NCBI GenBank assembly: GCA_903897335.1 | Contig: CAIUAY010000236.1 | Coordinates: forward strand, 1-32,084 | DNA from: an uncultured Chromatium sp. | GTDB lineage: Bacteria; Pseudomonadota; Gammaproteobacteria; Chromatiales; Chromatiaceae | Length of the DNA: 32,084 nucleotides | Direction: 5' to 3' | In this document: in pieces, positions 25,395-31,915 of the stretch | Layout: each line of letters starts with the position of its first letter | How positions within the stretch are numbered: position 1 is the first letter of the stretch | The notes under the pieces: generated by a model | The model's input: the letters and a program-made list of their open reading frames with translations, nothing else | The model's database searches: none | What the model was told of the DNA's origin: nothing | Made by a program: the position numbers and the translations under genes

Positions 25395-26749
25395 GACACA
25401 ATACCTTTTGACTCGAAGCGGAATGCGGAAAGTTGGCAGCCAGCATTTTTAAGGCTGTCAGTGACCGCCTTGCGGAAGCGGGGCTGCACGAAAAACAGAA
25501 AAAATCCGCCACCTCCCGCACCAAGCAATTTTCCACCAAGTGCGCCTGCGCTCATAGCCGCAGAGTAAATGTCATCGACGCGATGATTGCTCACAGACGA
25601 TGAAAGTCCCCGTTTCAATTGCCATCCAGCATGTAAGGATCGCCCGAAATCCGCCAATTCACCCCGAATCAGATGATGATGCATCTTCCGGCATAGGTTC
25701 ACCGCATCCTTAAGCTCGGTCGCTTTTTGACCGCTGTCGAAATCGCGGCGCTGTGCCTGGTGGATCGTGCCCGATTCATGAGGCATTTGCGTGTCACACA
25801 GAATGAGACATTCTTCCAATTCATTGACGATGGATTCTTCCAGGCGGATAGGATGCACGAGATTACGTGTCCCATCGAATTCGATCAGATTGAATCCACC
25901 GAAAGCCGATGCATACTGATCCTGCCATCCTCCCGCCACACCAAAACACAACCGTTCGGCCTGAAAACAGACTTCAGCAATTTCGTAGGTCGTCCAGCGA
26001 TCAAGGCGTAATTCGTTAAATGCCGCAACGATAGCCGTTGTGACCGCAGATGATCCGCCTAGTCCAGAGCCAACCGGGAAATCGGAGCGCACGTACAGGT
26101 TGAAGCCGGATAATGGACGGATGACAGAAACCGTCGCTGCAAGCAGGCTGTTACAATCCAAACGGACTTGCAGATCAGAGATCGATTTATAGTGCTGAAC
26201 GGTATCGAGATCTTCCGAATGAATATGAATTTCAGTATCGGTTCTTGGGATCAGCGTAACGTGACAGAACAGTGAGATTGTCGTGCTCAGCACGGCACCT
26301 GGATGATCGACGAAAAAATATGTTAGGTCAGAACCGCCCCCACCAAAACTAACCCGAACTGGCGCACGCGACCGGACAAGAATAGGCGCTTCGGGCACGG
26401 TCGGAAGACTGTCAGGCGTAATGACATCGAGAAGCTGCCCGTCGGTGTCAATTCGGGGAATGGCATTGAATCCGAGGTCGAGCAGCTTAAGCAGGTCTTC
26501 ACGCAGCGCGTCGGCAGGTGCGGAGCGAAAGTTGCGGTTCATGCAACGGCGAACGCTATCGCTGGTTTGACCGCCCTCCAGCAGAAAACGTCTGATGTCG
26601 CCATTGGTCACGACGCCAACCAAATGGTTCGCTGTATCCAGCACAAATGCAATCTGGATGCGACCTGACTCAAGCCGGTTAATCGCCTGAAGAACGGATT
26701 CTTCATCCAGCAGACACATTTCCCTGATTCTGTGGTTCAGGATCGTCAC
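25373..26749 (-). CDS. CBS-domain pair fused to a GHMP-family sugar kinase (HddA-like)
   Basis: Residues about 1-115 form a CBS pair (VGVVTNGDIRRFLLEGG in the first repeat, AIPRIDTDGQLLDVI in the second), a nucleotide-sensing module. Residues 120-458 are a GHMP kinase closest in feel to D-glycero-D-manno-heptose-7-phosphate kinases: RSRAPVRVSFGGGGSD (127-142), the ATP loop PVGSGLGGSSA (225-235) and GGKLLGAGGGG (405-415). It would phosphorylate a sugar or sugar phosphate at the anomeric position. The start is GTG 26749, overlapping the nucleotidyltransferase stop as GTGA. The fused CBS pair suggests allosteric control by an adenine nucleotide or by the pathway product. No GmhA or GmhB is in the window, so the heptose assignment is only by family. 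Confidence 0.87.
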   Translation of the reverse strand: MTILNHRIREMCLLDEESVLQAINRLESGRIQIAFVLDTANHLVGVVTNGDIRRFLLEGGQTSDSVRRCMNRNFRSAPADALREDLLKLLDLGFNAIPRIDTDGQLLDVITPDSLPTVPEAPILVRSRAPVRVSFGGGGSDLTYFFVDHPGAVLSTTISLFCHVTLIPRTDTEIHIHSEDLDTVQHYKSISDLQVRLDCNSLLAATVSVIRPLSGFNLYVRSDFPVGSGLGGSSAVTTAIVAAFNELRLDRWTTYEIAEVCFQAERLCFGVAGGWQDQYASAFGGFNLIEFDGTRNLVHPIRLEESIVNELEECLILCDTQMPHESGTIHQAQRRDFDSGQKATELKDAVNLCRKMHHHLIRGELADFGRSLHAGWQLKRGLSSSVSNHRVDDIYSAAMSAGALGGKLLGAGGGGFFLFFVQPRFRKAVTDSLKNAGCQLSAFRFESKGIVSWRTKLI

Positions 26750-27441
26750 AACATGATCTCCGCTAATTCTAATTTGGCTCGCGCATAATCTTCTGGTATG
26801 CCAATATCGATAAACTTTCCTCGGCTCACAAAAAATTGAATCGATGATCGAGTCACGGCTTTTGCCAGAAAATCATTTTCCAGAGAAAATGATTCTTTCA
26901 TTGGAAATTCCGACTCAATGCCTCTTGGAAAAACGTAAACCCCAGCATTGATAAGACCACGACCGGAAACGCCTTTTTCCTCAAATCTGATGATCCAATC
27001 TCCTTCGGTGTCAATGCGCCCGTATCGCATGGTATCTGGCACATCCCTGGAAACAATGATCGGAAGCCGGTTTTTCTGCCATTGCGTTTCAATCTCATCA
27101 ACTTCAAGATCAAGGTAAGTATCGCCATTTAATATGAATACATGATCTGATCGACACCGCGCAAGCGCCTGACGCAACGCGCCTCCTGTGCCAAGAGGCT
27201 TTCGTTCGATTTCGTAAACTAAATCCATGCCAGCGAAGCAATCACCAAAGTGATTAACCACGCATTCAGCTCTGTATCCGAGAGAGAGAATCACGCGGCG
27301 ACACTGTTTTTGCGCGAGGGTGACAAGGAGCATTTCGAGAAACGGACGACCGGAAATCGGCGCCATGGGTTTAGGTAAATCAGGCACGATTTCTCGTAGT
27401 CGCGTTCCGAATCCGCCTGCAAGAATGATCGCTTCAATCAT
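26746..27441 (-). CDS. Sugar-1-phosphate nucleotidyltransferase (HddC/RmlA-like)
   Basis: This 231-residue nucleotidyltransferase activates a sugar-1-phosphate to an NDP-sugar. Motifs are LAGGFGTRLRE (7-17), LPKPMAPISGRPFLE (22-36) and LNGDTYLD. The short single-domain form resembles the guanylyltransferase HddC more than two-domain enzymes, but base and sugar specificity cannot be read by eye. I chose ATG 27441: it overlaps the upstream epimerase stop as ATGA and begins exactly at the conserved strand, while the longer open frame to 27606 adds unrelated residues. The next gene, the CBS-kinase, would supply its substrate. Confidence 0.9.
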   Translation of the reverse strand: MIEAIILAGGFGTRLREIVPDLPKPMAPISGRPFLEMLLVTLAQKQCRRVILSLGYRAECVVNHFGDCFAGMDLVYEIERKPLGTGGALRQALARCRSDHVFILNGDTYLDLEVDEIETQWQKNRLPIIVSRDVPDTMRYGRIDTEGDWIIRFEEKGVSGRGLINAGVYVFPRGIESEFPMKESFSLENDFLAKAVTRSSIQFFVSRGKFIDIGIPEDYARAKLELAEIML

Positions 27442-28475
27442 GCCACACCACTCCCAGTAACACGCGCCCAGCGCAGTGTGCGCTGCAATGCCTGGTCGAG
27501 CGACGTCCAGACATCTAGGCCCAATTCGTCGCGTGCCCGTGCAATTGATGGAACATAACGTTGCGGCGGTTGCGCGGATGGCGTGCCGTGAATCCGTATC
27601 GGACATCCACCTGCTGCGTCTGCGACCGCATGAGCCAGTTCAGCAATGCTCACCGCACGATCCGAACCAACGTTATAGGGGCGATGTGGCTGGCCGTCGA
27701 GCAGAATCGTCAGCAGCCATACCACAAGGTCTGATGCATAGAGATAAGAACGAAGCGGTGTGCCATCGCCGCGAATCTCGATGGGCTGATGATGCTGTGC
27801 ATCGCGGATAAAGTTACCCACGGCAAAATGGACATCCAGCGGTAAAAACGCGCCAACGAATGCGAAGCCGCGCGCGATTTTCACCGGCAGGCCAGACGCC
27901 GCGCACAGGAATTCAGCCGCACGTTTGCCTTCGCCATAAGCAGAGGTTGGCGAGTTGGGATCGGGAGCGCCCGGATAGTTTTCGGTCAGGCGTTTTGTCT
28001 GCGCAGGCTGTGCGCCATAAACCGCGCCCGAACTTGTCAGCAGCATGGCGGTACATCCGGCACGATCTGCAAATTCCAGGACACGGCGCGTCCCGCTGAT
28101 GATGGTGTCGAACATCAATAAGGGTTGTGTGCGGTTGAGCTGTTCGCTGGCGGCGGTCGCGGCATGGATCACGAACGGAAAGCTGCCGAGTGGCGCAGTG
28201 AAATCACGCACGTCACCACGACACCAGTCGAGCGCCGGATGCGCCGCCAGTGCCCCGGCATGGTGTGCAAACACATCGGGTGCGCGGCTCAGTACCGTGA
28301 TGCGCAAGCGCAGATCGAGTCGGTCATTTGCCCAGGTTAAGGCTTCGAGCAGCCAGCGACCGAAAAAACCCGTGCCGCCAGTGATGAAAAGCCGCTCGCC
28401 AGCAAGTCGACGCAGCAGCAGCTCGGCACGACACAGGATGTCGTTGAGGTCGTCGGCGAGTGGGTTAGGCGGCAT
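27438..28475 (-). CDS. NAD-dependent epimerase/dehydratase (extended SDR)
   Basis: This 345-residue extended SDR acts on nucleotide sugars. The cofactor motif GGTGFFG is at 33-39, followed by HAATAAS, SSGAVYG (148-154) and the catalytic YGEGK (180-184). C-terminal features (RGDGTPLRSYLYASDLV, YNVGSDRAVSI) match the RmlB/GalE/Gmd class. Epimerase, 4,6-dehydratase or reductase activity cannot be separated without alignment. It is the first gene of the minus-strand island. Upstream lies a REP-like palindromic region, so the island promoter should sit between about 28480 and 28600, but no clear -35/-10 pair is visible. Composition is GC-rich, like the chromosome. Confidence 0.88.
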   Translation of the reverse strand: MPPNPLADDLNDILCRAELLLRRLAGERLFITGGTGFFGRWLLEALTWANDRLDLRLRITVLSRAPDVFAHHAGALAAHPALDWCRGDVRDFTAPLGSFPFVIHAATAASEQLNRTQPLLMFDTIISGTRRVLEFADRAGCTAMLLTSSGAVYGAQPAQTKRLTENYPGAPDPNSPTSAYGEGKRAAEFLCAASGLPVKIARGFAFVGAFLPLDVHFAVGNFIRDAQHHQPIEIRGDGTPLRSYLYASDLVVWLLTILLDGQPHRPYNVGSDRAVSIAELAHAVADAAGGCPIRIHGTPSAQPPQRYVPSIARARDELGLDVWTSLDQALQRTLRWARVTGSGVA

Positions 28476-28528
28476 CGATTCTTTGCCTGTACCGAAAAAT
28501 TCGTTTGGCGACGAACCCGCGTCGTAGA

Positions 28529-28554
28529 TTGGGTTGCCGCTGTTGGCAGCCCAA
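28529..28554. repeat. REP-like palindromic unit 1
   Basis: Arms TTGGGTTGCC and GGCAGCCCAA pair with one G-T wobble around a 6-base loop. The TTGGGTT core is the kind found in dispersed palindromic repeats of GC-rich gammaproteobacteria. It sits 54 bases upstream of the epimerase start. Confidence 0.5.
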
Positions 28555-28589
28555 CATTTGCGTCAAACATCCTGCTTCAGCGGTGACGT

Positions 28590-28610
28590 TGGGTTGATTG
28601 CATCAACCCA
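28590..28610. repeat. REP-like palindromic unit 2
   Basis: Perfect 8-base arms TGGGTTGA / TCAACCCA surround a 5-base loop. It shares the TGGGTTG core with unit 1, 36 bases away. Together they form a pair like those of bacterial interspersed palindromic elements. The gene fragment downstream begins right at its right edge. Confidence 0.5.
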
Positions 28611-28625
28611 TCTACGCGCTTCGGT

Positions 28626-28787
28626 CTACCCAATGGCACGGGCAAAGTCGTGATCAGAATCAACTACAACGAGAACATTCGCCAAGGCGGGAACCGCTCG
28701 CGGATCACGGCCAATTTTATCCGCACGGGCGGGATTATTGAGCCGCACAATTTAGAAGAAAGCCGATATGTCAAGTTGGCGCGGTAA
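28626..28787 (+). pseudogene. C-terminal remnant of an unidentified gene
   Basis: Read in the frame ending at TAA 28785-28787, this gives about 53 residues of protein-like sequence (for example TGKVVIRINYNENIRQGG and SRITANFIRTGGIIEPHN) with a balanced, soluble composition. The frame has no proper start: upstream it reads into the REP-like palindrome and a stop at 28584-28586. I interpret it as the tail of a gene whose 5' part was lost where the palindromic element now lies. The family is not recognised. It could instead be chance. Confidence 0.4.
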
Positions 28788-28863
28788 GAGTCGGTGCCGG
28801 ATTCGAACCGGATCATACGCGCGGTATCCGCTCGCAACCATTCCCATTGGAAACAACCGACTC
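28788..28863 (-). other. Degenerate tRNA-like element (possible tRNA remnant or attachment site)
   Basis: Read on the minus strand, this 76-base segment has a 7-base closed acceptor-like stem (GAGTCGG / CCGACTC, extendable to 10 perfect pairs from 28786 to 28865) and a T-arm CCGG-TTCGAAT-CCGG. It also has a GG in the D-loop position, and an anticodon-like arm with GAT in the loop, 4 of 5 stem pairs and G instead of U33. The D stem does not pair well, and no CCA is encoded. A functional tRNA is therefore unlikely. A decayed tRNA gene, perhaps carried by or marking insertion of the neighbouring phage DNA, fits better. Confidence 0.4.
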
Positions 28864-28881
28864 TTGCGAAGAGCGTAGCAC

Positions 28882-29067
28882 ATGACCATCCCCGACACCG
28901 ACCCCTGTCACGGCTGCCGCGAGCTGATCTGTCCGGCTACGGGTGCGCCACGCTGCGCCCACGAGACCGAGTATGGGCAACCCGGCTGCATTCGCCGTGC
29001 CGCTTCACCTGCACCAGCGCCCCGCCAAGACCGCCGCCAGACCAGCCCCGGACACCACCAACCATGA
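28882..29067 (+). CDS. Small Cys-rich ORF, probably phage-derived
   Basis: This 61-residue ORF has five cysteines in the first 36 residues (CHGCRELICPATGAPRC then GC), spaced like a small zinc-binding knuckle, followed by a Pro/Arg-rich tail. Its stop overlaps the ATG of the phage gpG-like gene as ATGA, the strongest argument that it is real. No family is recognised. The ribosome binding site (GAAGAG region) is weak. Confidence 0.45.
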   Translation: MTIPDTDPCHGCRELICPATGAPRCAHETEYGQPGCIRRAASPAPAPRQDRRQTSPGHHQP

Positions 29068-29522
29068 GCGGCGCTCGCGTCACCATCACCGTTGACGATG
29101 CCGCCGTGCGTGCCCAGTTGGAGCGGCTGTTGGAACAGGTTCAGCGCCCGACCGACGCCCTGCGCGAGATCGGCGAAGTGCTCCAGCAATCCACCCAACG
29201 GCGCTTTGCGACCGAGACTGCACCCGATGGGTCGCGCTGGGCGCCCAACTCGCCGGTCACGCTGACCCGCAAAACCAGCCGCCAGATCCTCACTGAGCAC
29301 GGCTTTCTCGGCGACACCATCCGCTATCAACTGACCGCAGATCGGCAGGGCGTGGCGGTAGGCTCGAACCGGGTCTATGCGGCAATGCAGCAGTTCGGTG
29401 GAACCAAAGCCGACCACCCGCACCTGTGGGGCGACATTCCAGCCCGTCAGTTTCTAGGCGTGTCGGCGGCGGATCGGACGACTATTCTGGATATTTTCAC
29501 CGACTATCTGGGATCAGCGTGA
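29064..29522 (+). CDS. Phage virion morphogenesis protein (Mu gpG / Phage_tail_S-like)
   Basis: This 152-residue protein resembles the Mu gpG-type virion morphogenesis family. It starts with a beta strand (ARVTITVDD), then a helix with TDALREIGEVLQQSTQRRF, the characteristic PDGSRWAPNSPVT, an LTEHGFLGDTIRYQ segment, and a C-terminal HLWGDIPARQFLGVS. In Mu-like phages this protein acts in tail or head completion. The ATG at 29064 overlaps the preceding small ORF; a longer open frame to 28794 reads through the tRNA-like element and is not supported. No other structural phage genes are present, so it is an isolated remnant of a prophage. It is convergent with the next gene, overlapping 9 bases. 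Confidence 0.75.
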   Translation: MSGARVTITVDDAAVRAQLERLLEQVQRPTDALREIGEVLQQSTQRRFATETAPDGSRWAPNSPVTLTRKTSRQILTEHGFLGDTIRYQLTADRQGVAVGSNRVYAAMQQFGGTKADHPHLWGDIPARQFLGVSAADRTTILDIFTDYLGSA

Positions 29523-29894
29523 GGCAATCCGTGCCAAATGACACGCAAAACCCGCCGTGTGACGCCCCGCTCCCTCTGGGAGAGGGGTTGGGGTGAGGGA
29601 TCGCCCGTGTCCAGGCGTTAAAAAACCCCGCGACCGGGCGGGCGCGGGGTTGGCGTGGGGCGGGTGACGCTCAGGCGCAGACGCGCAGCGGTTCCGGCGT
29701 TGCTGGATCAGGTGCTCTAGGGCGGTGCGCTGCACGGTGCCGAGGAGGTGCAACAGGGTCGAGAGCCGCTCGCGCTCGGTCTCGTGGATGACCACGCCCG
29801 ACAGCAGGTCATCAATGGCGGCGTAGGCGTCGCTGATGATCCCCAGCTCGTCGAGAATGTTGTTGCCGTGCGTTAACTCAATGGTGAGTTGCAT
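29514..29894 (-). CDS. Small hypothetical protein, probably phage-associated; 3' part disturbed by repeat and terminator
   Basis: GGAG lies 8 bases before the ATG at 29894. The first about 75 residues are helical and protein-like (LDELGIISDAYAAIDDLL, then a helix containing LSTLLHLLGTVQRTALEHL). From about residue 76 the frame reads through an intrinsic terminator and a REP-like element, giving a low-complexity tail up to the stop at 29514. I think the true ancestral protein ended near residue 75-80 and the tail is a read-through product of inserted repeat DNA. No family is recognised; its neighbours suggest phage accessory origin. Confidence 0.5.
   Translation of the reverse strand: MQLTIELTHGNNILDELGIISDAYAAIDDLLSGVVIHETERERLSTLLHLLGTVQRTALEHLIQQRRNRCASAPERHPPHANPAPARSRGFLTPGHGRSLTPTPLPEGAGRHTAGFACHLARIASR
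29565..29600. repeat. REP-like GC-rich palindrome with a CCCTCACCCCAACCCC-type flank
   Basis: Arms CCCCGCTCCC (29565-29574) and GGGAGAGGGG (29578-29587) pair with one mismatch around TCT. The adjoining sequence (minus strand CCCTCACCCCAACCCC) is typical of a dispersed repeat seen in many GC-rich proteobacterial genomes. It lies inside the open frame of the small minus-strand gene. Confidence 0.5.
29620..29651 (-). terminator. Intrinsic terminator on the minus strand
   Basis: Perfect 9-base arms AACCCCGCG / CGCGGGGTT with a 10-base loop are followed on the minus strand by a run of six T. This is the best intrinsic terminator in the window. It would stop transcription of the small minus-strand gene before its stop codon at 29514. 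Confidence 0.75.
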
Positions 29895-30002
29895 CGTGGA
29901 TCTCCGTGGTCGTGCGGACGGGGCAGTAGTCTGTGGCCGAGGCCGGTTGAGCGTCAATGCGCCGTCTCGGTGAAGAGGTCGAGCTGACTGGCGCGAGCGG
30001 CA

Positions 30003-30016
30003 TTGATCTGGATCAA
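30003..30016. promoter_or_regulatory. FNR/Anr-type box (TTGAT-N4-ATCAA)
   Basis: TTGATCTGGATCAA matches the FNR/Crp-family consensus exactly; the perfect dyad extends one base further on each side (30002-30017). It overlaps the stop codon of the upstream HTH-like gene and is about 109 bases upstream of the small gene that starts at 29894. No clear -10 is seen at the class II distance, so it may be coincidental or act at another distance. Confidence 0.35.
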
Positions 30017-30306
30017 TCCACAGGCGACCATCCGCGCACGGTGGACGCGTTGCAGTTGAGCAGACGCCCGATCTCGTGGTTGTTGAGACCGAGGGCGTGG
30101 TAGCGCGCCAACTTCTCCCAGTTGCGCCGCACGGCGTAGAACTCCGACAGCAAGGCGTGATAGTGGGCGGTGCTGACGGATGGTGCCTGCTGCCGCACCG
30201 CCAGCGCCTCCTTGGCAAAAGCGCGGAAGCGTTTGGCGTTGGGGGTGCTGGCGAAGAAACCGACGTTGTTACAGCCGGTGTCGCTGAAGATGCGGATTTC
30301 GCGCAT
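30013..30306 (-). CDS. Small DNA-binding-like protein with C-terminal HTH, probably phage regulatory, possibly truncated
   Basis: This 97-residue protein starts at ATG 30306 with GGG 5 bases upstream. The first half (FFASTPNAKRFRAFAKEAL) recalls the end of BRO/antirepressor-type phage regulators. The last 30 residues (ARYHALGLNNHEIGRLLN followed by NASTVRGW) look like a helix-turn-helix with a resolvase or LuxR-like recognition helix. The open frame continues up to 30759, but that part is antisense to tnpB. The TnpB remnant abuts its start, so the original N-terminus may be lost. Function assignment is tentative. Confidence 0.5.
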   Translation of the reverse strand: MREIRIFSDTGCNNVGFFASTPNAKRFRAFAKEALAVRQQAPSVSTAHYHALLSEFYAVRRNWEKLARYHALGLNNHEIGRLLNCNASTVRGWSPVD

Positions 30307-30319
30307 CTGACCCTGCGTC

Positions 30320-31258
30320 ACCGACTGATTGAGTTTCCGTGGTATGCGGAAGTCTCCAGCCGCGTCACGCGCAATGCCATCGACGATCTGGATGCCGCCT
30401 TCAAGGGCTTCTTTCGGCGCGTGCAGAGCGGCTCCAAGACACCCGGCTAACCGCAGTTCAAGAAAAAGGATGTCAACGATTCCTTCGCCCTGCGCGAACC
30501 ATCCAAGTTCGATGTGGACGGGCGCACCCTGCGCATTGAGCGGCTCAAAACACGGATCGCGATGCGCCAACCCCTGCGGTTCACCGGCCAAACCAAGCAG
30601 GTGACGATCAGCAAGAAGGCCAGTCAATTCTTCGCATCCATCCTGATCGACACCGACGACTACAACCCACATGCGCCAGAACAGGCGTCCGTTGGCGTGG
30701 ATTTCGGGATCAAGGATCTGGCCGTGCTCAGTACCGGCGCGGTTATTCCGGCCAACCACACACTCAAAAAAAACCTGAAGTTGTTAAAGCGCCGACAACG
30801 GAATCTGTCGCGCAAGCAGAAAGGCAGTCACCGCAGAGCGAAAGCCAAGCTCAGGTTAGCCAAGCTGCATCAGCGGATCAGCAACCAACGTCAGGCCGTT
30901 CTGCATGAACTCTCGGACAAACTGACCCGCCAATATAAAGTCATCACCATCGAAGACCTAAATGTCTCCGGGAATGACGAAGAACCGCCGTCTTGCCCGC
31001 GCCGTCTCCGATGCCGGCTTTGGCGAGTTACGGCGGCAGATCGAATACAAGGCCGCCTGGCGCGGCGTAACCGTCATCATCGCGGATCGGTTCTTTCCAT
31101 CCAGCAAGATGTGCCACGTTTGCGGTCAGCTCCACGACATGCCCTTGTCGCAACGCACCATGATCTGCGACTGCGGCAACGTGATCGACCGCGACCTCAA
31201 CGCGGCCTTGAACTTAAACCAGTACGGTCGCAACGCGCTCAAGCGGGACCTTAGACGG
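30320..31258 (+). pseudogene. TnpB (IS200/IS605-type OrfB) pseudogene
   Basis: The gene is a decayed RNA-guided nuclease of the IS605 accessory type. The N-terminal about 60-70 residues are missing; homology-like sequence begins near EFPWYAEVSSRVTRNAIDDL. An in-frame TAA at 30448-30450 interrupts GSKTPG/PQFKKKD where Tyr is expected. One extra A at 30973-30974 shifts the frame between EDLNVSG and MTKNRRLARA. All RuvC residues would otherwise be present: GVDFGIKDLAVLS, ITIEDLNVSG and IDRDLNAALN, plus the four-Cys zinc ribbon CHVCG / CDCG. The 3' end runs into IS630 sequence, so the right end and any omega RNA are probably lost. No TnpA Y1 transposase is nearby. Confidence 0.88.
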
Positions 31259-31915
31259 GTCTCAATGGCGTCGCGCACCCCCGCGACCGCATGGACGGAG
31301 AGGTTGTCCCAGATGACGAGGTCGCCGGGTGCCAAGGTGGGGCAGCGCAATTCCCTCACATCGGCCAAGAACAACGGCTCATTCATGGCTCCGGCGGTCA
31401 CCATTGGCGCCATCAGCCCGGCTTGACGCACGGCCAACACCAGCGTGGTGGTCTCCCCATGACCTTGCGGCACCGTGCCCAGTACGCGCTCACCACATGA
31501 CCCCTAGCCCCACTTACGGATCATCGCCGTGTTCAGCCCGGTTTCATCCACGAACACCAGGTGCGCCGGATCCCAGCGCGGTTGCAGCGCTTGCCAGTAC
31601 GTGCGTTCCAGGCTCACGTCCGGGCGTCCCTGTTCGGCGGCCGTCAGGGGGTTTTTTGAACGTCAGGCCCAAACGCCGGAGGTGATACCACCAGGTCGAC
31701 AGCGACACCGACAGCCCCGGCGCCTCGCGCAGTTTTTGGAGAGCGGTGTCCGGCCTGGCCTGCAACTGGGCACGGATCCGCTCGCTCTGCGCCGCCAGGA
31801 GCGGCTGACGACCCAGCAGGGGGGGCGCCGCCACCGTGCCACGCGCACGGCGGCGCTGTTTGAGTTTTTCAATCAACCTAAAAAGAGCAGTTCGACCTTG
31901 CGCTGCATAATGTAA
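31258..31915 (-). pseudogene. IS630-family transposase pseudogene (truncated, frameshifted)
   Basis: This is a DDE transposase remnant. The 5' part (LSTWWYHLRRLGLTFKK) is in one frame. An extra base in the G5T6 run at 31647-31657 moves the frame to the continuation RPDVSLERTYWQALQPRWD and FVDETGLNTAMIRKWG (first catalytic Asp). Next comes an in-frame TAG at 31504-31506. The rest (VIWDNLSVHAVAGVRDAIE) contains the second Asp, then the sequence ends at the junction with tnpB before the third catalytic residue. The N-terminus is cut near 31915 by the IS1380-like element. It cannot make an active transposase. Confidence 0.85.

Noticed and set aside
27442-27606. Longer N-terminus for the nucleotidyltransferase
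   Set aside because: The extra residues overlap the epimerase gene, and the conserved LAGGFGTR strand begins right at ATG 27441, which has an ATGA overlap.
28794-29063. Longer start for the phage gpG-like gene
   Set aside because: The extension reads through the tRNA-like element and the Cys-rich mini-ORF in another frame, and family similarity begins at the ATG at 29064.
30307-30759. N-terminal extension of the HTH-like phage gene
   Set aside because: It is the antisense of the TnpB remnant and has no independent coding signal.
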